This document shows positions 1 to 6,493 of a stretch of DNA of 15,865 bases, piece by piece. Position numbers and translations under genes: made by a program. The number at the start of each line of letters is the position of its first letter. The first letter of the stretch is position 1. The notes under the pieces are model-generated. The model was not told where the DNA came from, did not search any database, and saw only the letters and a program-made list of their open reading frames with translations. This stretch comes from Actinomycetes bacterium. GTDB taxonomy: Bacteria > Actinomycetota > Acidimicrobiia > Acidimicrobiales > Acidimicrobiaceae. Where the stretch lies: positions 1 to 15,865 of the forward strand of contig JAKBGL010000012.1 in NCBI GenBank assembly GCA_021833085.1. The letters run 5' to 3'.

Positions 1-2
1 TT

Positions 3-248
3 CGACTCGTCAGAGACCACTGGTCGATCGAGAGCTTCCATTGGGTCCGCGACAACACCTTTGACGAAGATCGCTCACAGGTCCGCACCGGAACACTTCC
101 CCGTATCCTTGCGACACTACGCAATCTAGCTATCGGAATCATTCGACACGTGACCTACCGATCAGTCAACATTGCAGCAGCAACCCGTCAGCTTGCCCGT
201 CAACCCGACATCACCCTTGATTTACTTGGGATCCCACCCCTACTTTGA
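3..248 (+). CDS. ISAs1-family transposase, C-terminal end (partial, runs off the window)
   Basis: An open frame enters from the left edge of the window and ends at TGA 246-248, giving about 81 residues. It reads [20 protein letters not shown], then [20 protein letters not shown] and [10 protein letters not shown]. This block (HW.IE...HWV.D.TF.ED.S.VRTG....L..LRNLAI) is the C-terminal signature of DDE transposases of the ISAs1 / H-repeat-associated type. The catalytic Glu region is probably the WSIES segment, because family members keep 'H.WxIEN' there. The upstream part of the element is outside the window, so it cannot be said whether the transposase is intact. I did not find a convincing terminal inverted repeat after the stop codon. 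Family recognition is from memory of conserved motifs. The assignment to ISAs1 is fairly firm; activity is unknown. Confidence 0.8.
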   Translation, partial: RLVRDHWSIESFHWVRDNTFDEDRSQVRTGTLPRILATLRNLAIGIIRHVTYRSVNIAAATRQLARQPDITLDLLGIPPLL

Positions 249-413
249 AAATGACCGTGGGGATCATAGCCCGTGGAGTTCCACGTCCTATTTGACGTGC
301 CAAGCTTGGCCCTTTGCGCTCTTGGGAAGCTGCCTCCAAGGTAGAGTTTCTGAGAGGCTGGTCGGTCGCCAACAGCGGATGGTTTTCCTTGCCATAGCTA
401 TCATTATGTCACG

Positions 414-450
414 GCCAAATCTATCAGTACATAGTAGCCAAATCTATCAG
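414..450. repeat. 14-nt direct repeat pair upstream of the ATPase pseudogene
   Basis: GCCAAATCTATCAG occurs at 414-427 and again, perfectly, at 437-450, separated by 9 nt (period 23). It lies in the roughly 245-nt gene-free stretch between the transposase stop (248) and the ATPase start (495). That stretch otherwise shows only a short CGTGG/CCACG hairpin at 272-285. The repeat could be a tandem protein-binding site or a slippage or insertion scar. Nothing in the sequence decides between these. Confidence 0.6.
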
Positions 451-494
451 AGCATCTCCGTGACTTTCATCACGCGTTGGATGGAGGGCCAAAC

Positions 495-1744
495 ATGTTG
501 TACAGAGATAGGGTTGTCGATGGTGAACTGGGCGAACGCTTGGAGGCGGCCGGCGCGGTACTGATCGAAGGGTCAAGAGCATGTGGTAAGACAGAAACTG
601 CTCTTAGGGTGGCCAAAAGCTCTGTGATGCTTGACATTGACATGCAGGCAAAGCAAGCCCTGACCGTCGATCCATCGCTAGTACTCGAAGGTCCTACCCC
701 GAGACTGATCAACAAGTGGCAGGAGTCGTCGAGCATCTGGAATGAGGTGCGCCGGATGGTTGATCAGCGCAAGACACTCCGCCAGTTCATACTGGCCGGA
801 TCATCGGTTCCGAGCGACGAGCCGAATCGGCACAGCGGAAATGGTCGATTCTCTGTCTTGACAATGCGACCCATGACATTGTTCGAGATGGGATATAGCG
901 CTGGTTTGGTTTCTCTTGCGAGACTCATGGAGGGAGAGTCTCCGAAGTCTGGCCCGCACGAGCTTTCGCTTGAGAATCTCGCTGATCTCATAGTGCGTGG
1001 TGGTTGGCCTCGGCATCTCGAACTCACGTCGCGCGCCGCTGCCCGTTCGGTGCGTGACTATCTCGACAATATTTGTCATGTGGATGTTCAACGCGTAACA
1101 GGTGGACATCGAGACCCCAGACGTCTTGAGCGACTCTTGCGATCTTTGGCACGCAACGTCGCTACCGAAGTCGCCATAGACGTTCTAGGCTTCCGATGCT
1201 GGAGGAGAGTCTGGGCCATTGGCTCATAACACGGTTGTCGATTACCTTGATGCGCTTGAACGACTCATGGTGATTAAGAATCAGCCGGCATGGTCACCAC
1301 ATCTTCGTTCGCGCACAACACTGCGTCGTTCGCCCAAGCGCCATTTCGTCGACCCGTCGCTTGCAGTGGCCGCGCTCGGAGCCACTGCTGAGAGACTCGC
1401 TAGGGATTTCGAGCAGTCGGTTTATTGTTTGAATCTTTAGTAGTTCGTGATTTGCGCGTGCTCTCACAACCCCCTGACGGTGAGGTGTTTCACTACCGAG
1501 ACAAAGGCGGCCAAGAAGTCGACGCGATTGTGCAGCTACGTGACGGGCGTTGGGCGACATTCGAAGTAAAGCTTGGTGTTGGCGAATTGATGAAGGAGCC
1601 GCATCACTAATGAGGTTTGCAAGGAAGATCGACAGTGTCCTAACCGATGAACCGAGCATGCTCGGCGTTATTACACCAGGAGGGTACGGTTACATGCGAT
1701 CCGATGGTGTAGCGGTAATCCCTATGACCACACTGGGGCCCTAA
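495..1744 (+). pseudogene. Walker-A ATPase with DUF4143-type C-terminus, broken by three frameshifts
   Basis: Three overlapping frames join into one ATPase of about 415 residues. The frame from ATG 495 (GGAGGG at 483-488, 6-nt spacer) reads MLYRDRVVDGELGERL and has the P-loop GSRACGKT at residues 26-33. It then reads RQFILAGSSVPSD and GRFSVLTMRPMTLFE, typical of the AAA_14/DUF4143 group. An extra G near 1188 shifts it into the frame giving ASDAGGESGPLAHNTVVDYL. A missing base near 1416 restores FESLVVRDLRVL, followed by DAIVQLRDGRWATFEVKLGV, the C-terminal nuclease-like block. A second missing base near 1585 leads to IDEGAASLMRFARKID and the stop at 1742-1744. The usual Walker-B-like LIDEWQ is LINKWQ here, so both acidic residues are gone. 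This is consistent with decay rather than with sequencing error alone. Members of this family are often mobile or accessory; their cellular role is poorly defined. An upstream TTG at 477 is an alternative start. Confidence 0.85.
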
Positions 1745-1899
1745 CCAACTGCCGTATTGCAGGGGTTGTGTTGGGTGGTCTCGGTGATTCCAAAGTTCCG
1801 AGCTACTTCGGCTACCGTTTACTCCTCGCCTAAGCATCCAGTGACCAGCGACCGAGCCTTCCGATAACTTGGCTAAGAGGTATGCTTCTTACCCTTCAT
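1740..1899 (-). pseudogene. Degenerate IS3-family OrfA remnant
   Basis: On the minus strand an ATG at 1899 opens MKGKKHTS and then meets TAG. Across frames the text continues SQVI.RL and LGE, and then, after an in-frame TAA, TVAEVARNFGITETT (1818 down to 1774). A shifted frame gives QYGSWLG near 1755-1740. This order matches the N-terminal helix-turn-helix protein (OrfA) of IS3-family elements, whose usual text is roughly KKHT.EQ(I/V)IRKL...LLGEGKTVAEVARELGI...NQYG. In-frame stops and small indels show it is dead. OrfB, which should follow toward lower coordinates, is absent; the ATPase pseudogene sits there instead. The element therefore seems truncated at about 1740. Identification is by motif memory, and the exact ends are approximate. 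Confidence 0.55.
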
Positions 1900-2273
1900 A
1901 TGATTTTCTCCCATCTCTATTTTGGTCGATATTCTCGGTTTCTCGGTGGATCAGATAGGGTTCACCACTCCAATGTCATGGACAATTTGCACATAACCCG
2001 GTACACAACCCACCGACCAGTGAAAGCGGATCGATCGCGGTCCTGGTCACATTTGCTCGTTCCGGGTTGAGTGATCGCAAATTGGATAGCGTGCGTTGGC
2101 GTTGGTTGTTTTACCTACATCCACGTAGGTAAAAGTCAATGCACGATATAAACGCGCTTTTAACATGAACTATGAGCTCAATTTGCACGTTATCTATCTC
2201 TGCTACCTCGTAATGAAATTACCCTTAACTTTCAAAGAACATAAGAGGGCGTTGCATCGTTAGACTCACATAT
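1900..2273. other. Gene-free stretch
   Basis: I see no protein with family resemblance or a good ribosome-binding site here on either strand. A 62-codon frame at 1882-2070 has no recognisable motif, no Shine-Dalgarno sequence and overlaps the IS3 remnant, so I treat it as chance. The only clear structure is the inverted repeat at 2109-2134, listed separately. The stretch becomes AT-rich toward 2273, consistent with an upstream region for the lipoprotein gene. I cannot place a -35/-10 pair with confidence. Confidence 0.5.
2109..2134. promoter_or_regulatory. Perfect 10-bp inverted repeat, candidate operator
   Basis: TTTTACCTAC (2109-2118) and GTAGGTAAAA (2125-2134) are exact reverse complements with a 6-nt spacer. 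There is no T-run afterwards on either strand beyond the arms themselves, so an intrinsic terminator is unlikely. The 26-nt dyad fits a binding site for a dimeric repressor. It lies 140 nt upstream of the lipoprotein start and would act on that gene or on an unrecognised one. No regulator gene is adjacent. Confidence 0.45.
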
Positions 2274-2966
2274 GTGAAAAGTAATATAATGAGGGCATTT
2301 TTAGGTACAGCTGTTGGAGCAATAACTCTAAGTGCTTGTCACCTCTCAAATGGAGAGTACGGACCCGCTGGAGCTGCTCCCGTAGTAGTGCCCGGGTCAA
2401 CAAACGGCAAGGCTACTTACAAAGGTGGGTACACAGGCACAAATACCCACCTTTTGCAAGGAGCACCACAAGGATCTAATCCCTCTCTCGACAGTGGAGC
2501 GGGTTTCGTTGTACCAAACTACCCCTCGACAACACTGCCTGGATGGATTCAAGGCCATCCACCAGGCCCTGCAATACTTACATATCGCAACTCGCCTTAC
2601 GGACAAATCTTGACGACTAATACCGGTAAAACACTCTATGTAAGGCTAGGAGATCAGTATCGACAGTCATTTTGTTCGAACATATGCGCTAGAGCCTTCC
2701 CGCCATTTTTAACAAACGGCGCACCACAAGCCTCCGGGGGAATACTCGCTGCCTACATTGGAGTACTAGAAGCGGATATCTCAGGACAAAGGGAGCAGGT
2801 TGCCTACGGACAACATCCTCTCTACACCTATTCGGGTGATACCGGCCCCGGTCAGTATCACGCTGAAGGTAAAGGGGGAATATGGTATGTAATAAACGTG
2901 GAAGGCATACCTGTCAAGGCACCACTTTCACAAAACACGACTACCACTACTAAGTCAAAGGGATAG
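2274..2966 (+). CDS. Secreted lipoprotein with PF03640-type Y-x4-D repeats
   Basis: A 230-residue protein starts at GTG 2274. ATG 2289 is an alternative that still leaves a short signal peptide; neither has a strong Shine-Dalgarno sequence. The N-terminus is a lipoprotein signal: a hydrophobic run ends in the lipobox LSAC with lipid-attachment Cys22. After a Gly/Pro/Thr-rich linker come two repeat units of the 'secreted repeat' family (Lipoprotein_15). The first is SPYGQILTTNTGKTLYVRLGD (107-127, Y122-x4-D127), followed by CSNICARAFPPFL with Cys134 and Cys138. The second is YGQHPLYTYSGD with Y184-x4-D189. A GKGGIWYVI block (199-207) closes the domain and a Thr/Ser tail ends the protein. Family biochemistry is unknown; the protein should be tethered outside the cytoplasmic membrane. 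It precedes a cytochrome b operon on the same strand, but 287 nt separate them, so a joint role is only inferred. Confidence 0.85.
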   Translation: MKSNIMRAFLGTAVGAITLSACHLSNGEYGPAGAAPVVVPGSTNGKATYKGGYTGTNTHLLQGAPQGSNPSLDSGAGFVVPNYPSTTLPGWIQGHPPGPAILTYRNSPYGQILTTNTGKTLYVRLGDQYRQSFCSNICARAFPPFLTNGAPQASGGILAAYIGVLEADISGQREQVAYGQHPLYTYSGDTGPGQYHAEGKGGIWYVINVEGIPVKAPLSQNTTTTTKSKG

Positions 2967-3050
2967 ACCTTTCGGGTAAAATCCGATACATCTTTGAAGT
3001 TCGCCGAATCACACTCCAGAGTTCTTGATCTAAGTTTGTATTCTGTTGCA

Positions 3051-3072
3051 AAGCCCCACCGATAAAGGGCTT
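3051..3072 (+). terminator. Weak hairpin downstream of the lipoprotein gene
   Basis: AAGCCC (3051-3056) and GGGCTT (3067-3072) form a 6-bp stem with a 10-nt loop, followed by a mixed T-rich run (GTTCTT). It lies 84 nt past the lipoprotein stop. It is a possible but weak intrinsic terminator. The rest of 2967-3253 holds no gene that I recognise. Confidence 0.3.
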
Positions 3073-3189
3073 GTTCTTACAAGATCGCAGATCCACTAGG
3101 TCCCGACCCAAGGAAGAAGCGCGTTTCAACTAGACCCTCTCTCTCCGTCCCGAGCATTACATTACAAATGACCCTAGTAAAACTCTTAA

Positions 3190-3213
3190 AATCACCTTAT
3201 AGTTACCTTATAG
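3190..3213 (+). promoter_or_regulatory. Tandem 11-bp direct repeats, candidate response-regulator site
   Basis: ACCTTATAG occurs at 3194-3202 and again at 3205-3213, a period of exactly 11 bp (one helical turn). With flanking bases the units read ATCACCTTATAG and GTTACCTTATAG. Head-to-tail 11-bp repeats are the known arrangement for OmpR/PhoP-type response regulators, and the TCACC/TTACC cores resemble actinobacterial PHO-box units. The site is about 40-60 nt upstream of the small membrane protein start, where operator and promoter should lie. The TTATAG elements could also serve as -10 hexamers. Confidence 0.4.
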
Positions 3214-3253
3214 AGATAAAAGTTCGGAAACAGGTGTTTACAAAGGAGACTCT

Positions 3254-3442
3254 ATGTACGGAGCAAAGGTATTGTCATTAATCGTAGGCGCCCTCATAAA
3301 CCTAAGCGGACCCGGATCCTATATCAAGTGGGGATTTATCCAGATGTCCGTGGCAAACTTAGTGCTTATCCTGCTCATGATTGTGGTCTTGGCACTCGCA
3401 ATAGCAATTCCGTTTCCACACCGACCAGGAGGGAAAAAGTGA
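3254..3442 (+). CDS. Small membrane protein coupled to cytochrome b
   Basis: A 62-residue protein starts at ATG 3254 with an excellent Shine-Dalgarno sequence (AAAGGAG 3242-3248, 5-nt spacer). Residues about 4-20 are hydrophobic and may form a short membrane segment. Residues about 33-54 (SVANLVLILLMIVVLALAIA) are a clear transmembrane helix, followed by PFPHRPGGKK, a positively charged tail likely to be cytoplasmic. The motif KWGFIQMSVANL.LI.LM is one I recall from small proteins encoded next to actinobacterial cytochrome b genes. Its stop codon overlaps the cytochrome b start (GTGA at 3439-3442), and the cytochrome b Shine-Dalgarno sequence lies inside this gene. The two are therefore probably made in a fixed ratio. 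A role as a small subunit or assembly factor is inferred; no function is established. Confidence 0.85.
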   Translation: MYGAKVLSLIVGALINLSGPGSYIKWGFIQMSVANLVLILLMIVVLALAIAIPFPHRPGGKK

Positions 3443-5028
3443 TAAACGAGAAAGAGATTATGGATACAAACGTCGAGGACGAAGAGATAATTAATCGTCA
3501 ATGGACGACAAAACTTCGCAGAAAAGCCGTTGGGGAACTACCTCCGCAGAAACTACTACCAGACAGCCAACCAGCGTACGTTTCAAGTTGGATCTACGTA
3601 TTCGGTGTTTTGACACTTTCAGCCCTTGGTGTTGTAGCTATCTCAGGGGCTATCCTTGCGCTTTTTGGTCCTTCGTGGTGGCAACAGAGTCCTGAGGGAC
3701 ACTTTGTAAACTCACTTCATCTTTGGAGCGTCGAGCTGTTCTTCTTCTTCATGGTAGTTCACCTTTGGGGTAAGTTTTTCATGGCAGCCTGGCGTGGGAA
3801 AAGAGCGCTGACCTGGATCACTGGTGCTATCTCGTTCCTGGTTTCAATAGGTGCAGCATTTACAGGTTACTTGTCGCAGCAAAACTTTGACTCCCAGTGG
3901 ATAGCGACGCAAGGAAAAGACGGCATGAACTCCATAGGCATCGGAGCATTCTTCAATCTTATGAACTTTGGTCAAATGTTTATGTGGCACATACTCCTTC
4001 TTCCGCTCTTAGTAGTAATAATTGTTGGTATCCACATCCTTGGAGTCCGTGCAAAAGGGGTTGTTCCACCCATCGGAGCGCTTGAGAATAAGCAAGAGTA
4101 CGCCAAGGCCTGGAGCGGTAAGGTCAGACCCTACGACATCATCAAAGAGGGAACTATCGCACTCGTCATAGTATCGTTGCTTACAGTCGCGTTGTCGGTC
4201 GTGTTCTCGTCTCCCAACAAGGCACCACTTACTATCCAAAGATGGGCGAAAGCGGATCCTACAGACTTTGTAACCACGGCCGCAACAGAACTTGCCGGTA
4301 CATCGTTCTCTGGTAGCTACGGACCTCCCTACAACAACGGAAACGGCGCACTCCAATATGTCGGCCCTATATCGCTGCAAAAATTAGCAGGAGTTCGCAT
4401 TCCAATCAACTCAGCTCAGGACTTCGTGCTACAGCCTCTGGCAACCATACCTAATAATCCAACTCTCAAGGACGCTCTTAACACCTACGAAGCTGCAACA
4501 CCGTCCTTGCAGAACATCTGGAATAATAACTTTGCAAAGGCAGACGCGAAGCTTGCCGTGAATGGAAACTCGATATCTGTTCCTAAGGGGAACTACGGGC
4601 CTATTCCGGTCCTCATGAAGAACCTATTAACCATGGCAAACACCGGCGGGTTAGACGCGGACCTAGAGAACTCTCATCAGTTCTACGGGACTGACTACAC
4701 CAAACCCCTGTTGTTCATGGCTGACGGAAACTACATGGCTACACTAGCTCAGCAAGATCATCTTACCGGTGATCAATGGGGCATGATGAACGAAACGGAC
4801 AAGTGGCCTGGTCAACCTTGGTTATGGCTTTACACTATGTGGTACCAGATTCCACCGATGTCGACATCGTCCAACGCAGACGCACTTGTAATGTCAATAA
4901 TGGTCTTACTAACTATAGGCTTTGCCTCCATACCTTTCATTCCTGGGGTGAGGACAATACCTGAAAAAGTGGGACTCTACAAGTTGATCTGGCGTGACTT
5001 TTACAAGGATCAAAAGTCCACAAAGTAA
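3439..5028 (+). CDS. Cytochrome b-type membrane protein with large extracytoplasmic domain
   Basis: The chosen GTG 3439 gives 529 residues. It has AGGAGGG (3427-3433, 5-nt spacer) and a 4-nt overlap with the upstream stop; ATG 3460 is the alternative. The N-terminal half is cytochrome b-like: four helices (about 52-76, 93-113, 125-145, 179-203) carry the paired haem ligands H94/H108 (13 residues between) and H184/H199 (14 between). That supports two b haems across the membrane. A fifth helix (238-257) is followed by about 220 residues (258-477) with no membrane helix, then a last helix (478-502) and a charged tail ending IWRDFYKDQ. The quinol-site PEWY motif of the normal C-terminal half is absent. 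No Rieske or cytochrome c gene is adjacent, so this is not a standard bc1 operon. It probably moves electrons between quinone and an unidentified partner. I recall similar actinobacterial proteins with the QWGMMNET...PGQ.WLWLYT.WYQ block, but their function is uncharacterised. Confidence 0.85.
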   Translation: MINEKEIMDTNVEDEEIINRQWTTKLRRKAVGELPPQKLLPDSQPAYVSSWIYVFGVLTLSALGVVAISGAILALFGPSWWQQSPEGHFVNSLHLWSVELFFFFMVVHLWGKFFMAAWRGKRALTWITGAISFLVSIGAAFTGYLSQQNFDSQWIATQGKDGMNSIGIGAFFNLMNFGQMFMWHILLLPLLVVIIVGIHILGVRAKGVVPPIGALENKQEYAKAWSGKVRPYDIIKEGTIALVIVSLLTVALSVVFSSPNKAPLTIQRWAKADPTDFVTTAATELAGTSFSGSYGPPYNNGNGALQYVGPISLQKLAGVRIPINSAQDFVLQPLATIPNNPTLKDALNTYEAATPSLQNIWNNNFAKADAKLAVNGNSISVPKGNYGPIPVLMKNLLTMANTGGLDADLENSHQFYGTDYTKPLLFMADGNYMATLAQQDHLTGDQWGMMNETDKWPGQPWLWLYTMWYQIPPMSTSSNADALVMSIMVLLTIGFASIPFIPGVRTIPEKVGLYKLIWRDFYKDQKSTK

Positions 5029-5043
5029 CATATTGTAACTAGA

Positions 5044-5080
5044 AAAGAAGACCCTGCTCGCATAGAGCAGGGTCTTCTTT
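5044..5080 (+). terminator. Strong intrinsic terminator after the cytochrome b gene
   Basis: AAAGAAGACCCTGCTC (5044-5059) pairs perfectly with GAGCAGGGTCTTCTTT (5065-5080): a 16-bp stem with a 5-nt loop (GCATA), 15 nt past the cytochrome b stop. The 3' arm itself ends in TCTTCTTT, giving the U-rich end. It closes the two-gene operon and separates it from the NADH dehydrogenase gene. Confidence 0.9.
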
Positions 5081-5197
5081 GATATCAAGATGCGTTTCAT
5101 ATCAAATATCTCTGTCACATATCTATACGTTCTTGTGACGGAGAAGCTATATTATGGCGCAAACACATCCGAAGCCACACCGAGAAAAGGAATAGCC

Positions 5198-6493
5198 ATG
5201 AGATGGCCTTTAGCTAGAGACAGAAAACACGCCTTAAACTTGGCAAACTTTGACTCTACGACTAGGAAAAAGGTCGTAATCGTCGGCGCTGGGTTTGCAG
5301 GTCTGTCGGCAGTCGAGACGCTTTATCGTGAGAACTTTGACATTTTATTGATCGATAGACACAACTTTGCAACGTTTCAACCGTTACTCTATCAAGTAGC
5401 CACTGCTGGCCTTAATCCCGGAGACGTATCGTTTCCCATTAGGACGCTTCTTAGAAAATATCCCCAAGTGCGCTTTCGCCAGGGTGAGCTATCTAAATTA
5501 ACACAGGAGTCCAACCTGATTGAACTCGAAGATGGATCAAAGATAGGCTACGACTACCTGATACTTGCCTTTGGCGCCACATCTAACTACTTCGGAGTAA
5601 AAGGCGCTGCAGAGCACTCGCACGCGATCTACACACTTGACGACGCTGTTGAGGTACGAAACCGAATCTTTCATCAATTCGAACTAGCCGCGGCGCACGG
5701 AATAACCGAAGGATGCCTAACTTTCGTCGTCGTTGGTGGGGGTGCCACAGGAGTTGAGATGGCTGGAGCCTCTGCAGAACTTTGCGACAGAGCACTTCGC
5801 ACAGACTACACCTCCATTCCTAGATCTCTTGTTAGGGTCATACTCGTTGAACAAAGAGACCGAATACTTGAAGTTTTCGATGACCCTCTTTCGCAGTATG
5901 CTTTGGAAGAACTTAAAAGACGAGGCGTCGACGTGATGCTCAATAGTGCCGTCAATGAGATAACTCCCGAGAAGGTCCATCTCAATGGCGGAAACGAGAT
6001 TCCCTATGGAATATTGATCTGGGCGGCCGGGGTGGGAGCACCTGCCCTTACTGCCACCTTGGGCCTACCACAAGGTCGAGGTGGTCGAATCTTAGTTGAT
6101 CCTGACCTTCGAGTAACGGGATGTGACAACATCTTTGCAGTTGGCGACATTGCGGCTGCAAACTCCAAAGATCAAATCGTTCCCCAACTAGCTCAACCCG
6201 CTCTTCAAGAAGGCAAGCACGCTGCCTTTCAGATAAAAAGCCTTGTCGCGAACGTACCAACATCAGCTTTTGTCTACAAAGATCGTGGAACTATGGCTAC
6301 CATCGGACGAAGGGCAGCAGTCGCACAGCTAAGAGGTGGAGTCGACCTCACTGGATGGCTCGCATGGATGGCGTGGCTGATTCTTCATCTTATCACTCTG
6401 CTGGGAGCAAGAAATAAGCTTTCAGTACTTATCAATTGGTTGTGGCACTACGTATCATGGGGCAAGGGGCCAAGGGTGATTCTAGGCGGATAG
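5198..6493 (+). CDS. ndh: Type II NADH dehydrogenase (NDH-2, NADH:quinone oxidoreductase)
   Basis: The chosen ATG 5198 (AAAGGA 5186-5191, 6-nt spacer) gives 431 residues, the usual size. An upstream in-frame ATG at 5090 would add an atypical 36 residues. The FAD Rossmann motif is VVIVGAGFAG (GAGFAG at 30-35), ending at an acidic Asp in LLIDRHN. The FQPLLYQVATAGL block (60-72) is a family hallmark. The NADH motif is VVVGGGATGVEMAG (177-190). The second FAD contact is NIFAVGDIAA (311-320), followed by QPALQEGKHAA. The C-terminus has the hydrophobic and amphipathic membrane anchor GWLAWMAWLILHLITLLG (386-403) and WLWHYVSWGKGPRVI. The enzyme oxidises NADH at the inner membrane face and reduces (mena)quinone without proton pumping. 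Its own promoter is expected in 5081-5197, because a terminator precedes it. The last 12 nt overlap the convergent hypothetical gene. Confidence 0.93.
   Translation: MRWPLARDRKHALNLANFDSTTRKKVVIVGAGFAGLSAVETLYRENFDILLIDRHNFATFQPLLYQVATAGLNPGDVSFPIRTLLRKYPQVRFRQGELSKLTQESNLIELEDGSKIGYDYLILAFGATSNYFGVKGAAEHSHAIYTLDDAVEVRNRIFHQFELAAAHGITEGCLTFVVVGGGATGVEMAGASAELCDRALRTDYTSIPRSLVRVILVEQRDRILEVFDDPLSQYALEELKRRGVDVMLNSAVNEITPEKVHLNGGNEIPYGILIWAAGVGAPALTATLGLPQGRGGRILVDPDLRVTGCDNIFAVGDIAAANSKDQIVPQLAQPALQEGKHAAFQIKSLVANVPTSAFVYKDRGTMATIGRRAAVAQLRGGVDLTGWLAWMAWLILHLITLLGARNKLSVLINWLWHYVSWGKGPRVILGG

Noticed and set aside
801..1109. Minus-strand frame inside the ATPase pseudogene
   Set aside because: The opposite strand has clear family homology (P-loop and DUF4143 blocks), so this frame is its shadow.
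1882..2070. 62-codon plus-strand frame
   Set aside because: No motif, no Shine-Dalgarno sequence, odd composition, and overlap with the IS3 remnant; treated as chance.
3328..3438. Longer N-terminus for the cytochrome b gene
   Set aside because: It would overlap most of the small membrane protein gene, whereas GTG 3439 has a strong Shine-Dalgarno sequence and the typical GTGA coupling.
5114..5139. GTCACA-N14-TGTGAC dyad upstream of the NADH dehydrogenase gene
   Set aside because: Six-base arms with a long spacer, and the half-site order is reversed relative to CRP-type sites; too weak to call.
5133..5153. TTGTGA and TATATT as a promoter for the NADH dehydrogenase gene
   Set aside because: The spacer is only 9 nt, far from the usual 16-18, so the pair cannot be a standard promoter.
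5090..5197. Upstream ATG giving a 467-residue NADH dehydrogenase
   Set aside because: The added residues are not like the family N-terminus, and ATG 5198 has a well-placed AAAGGA.
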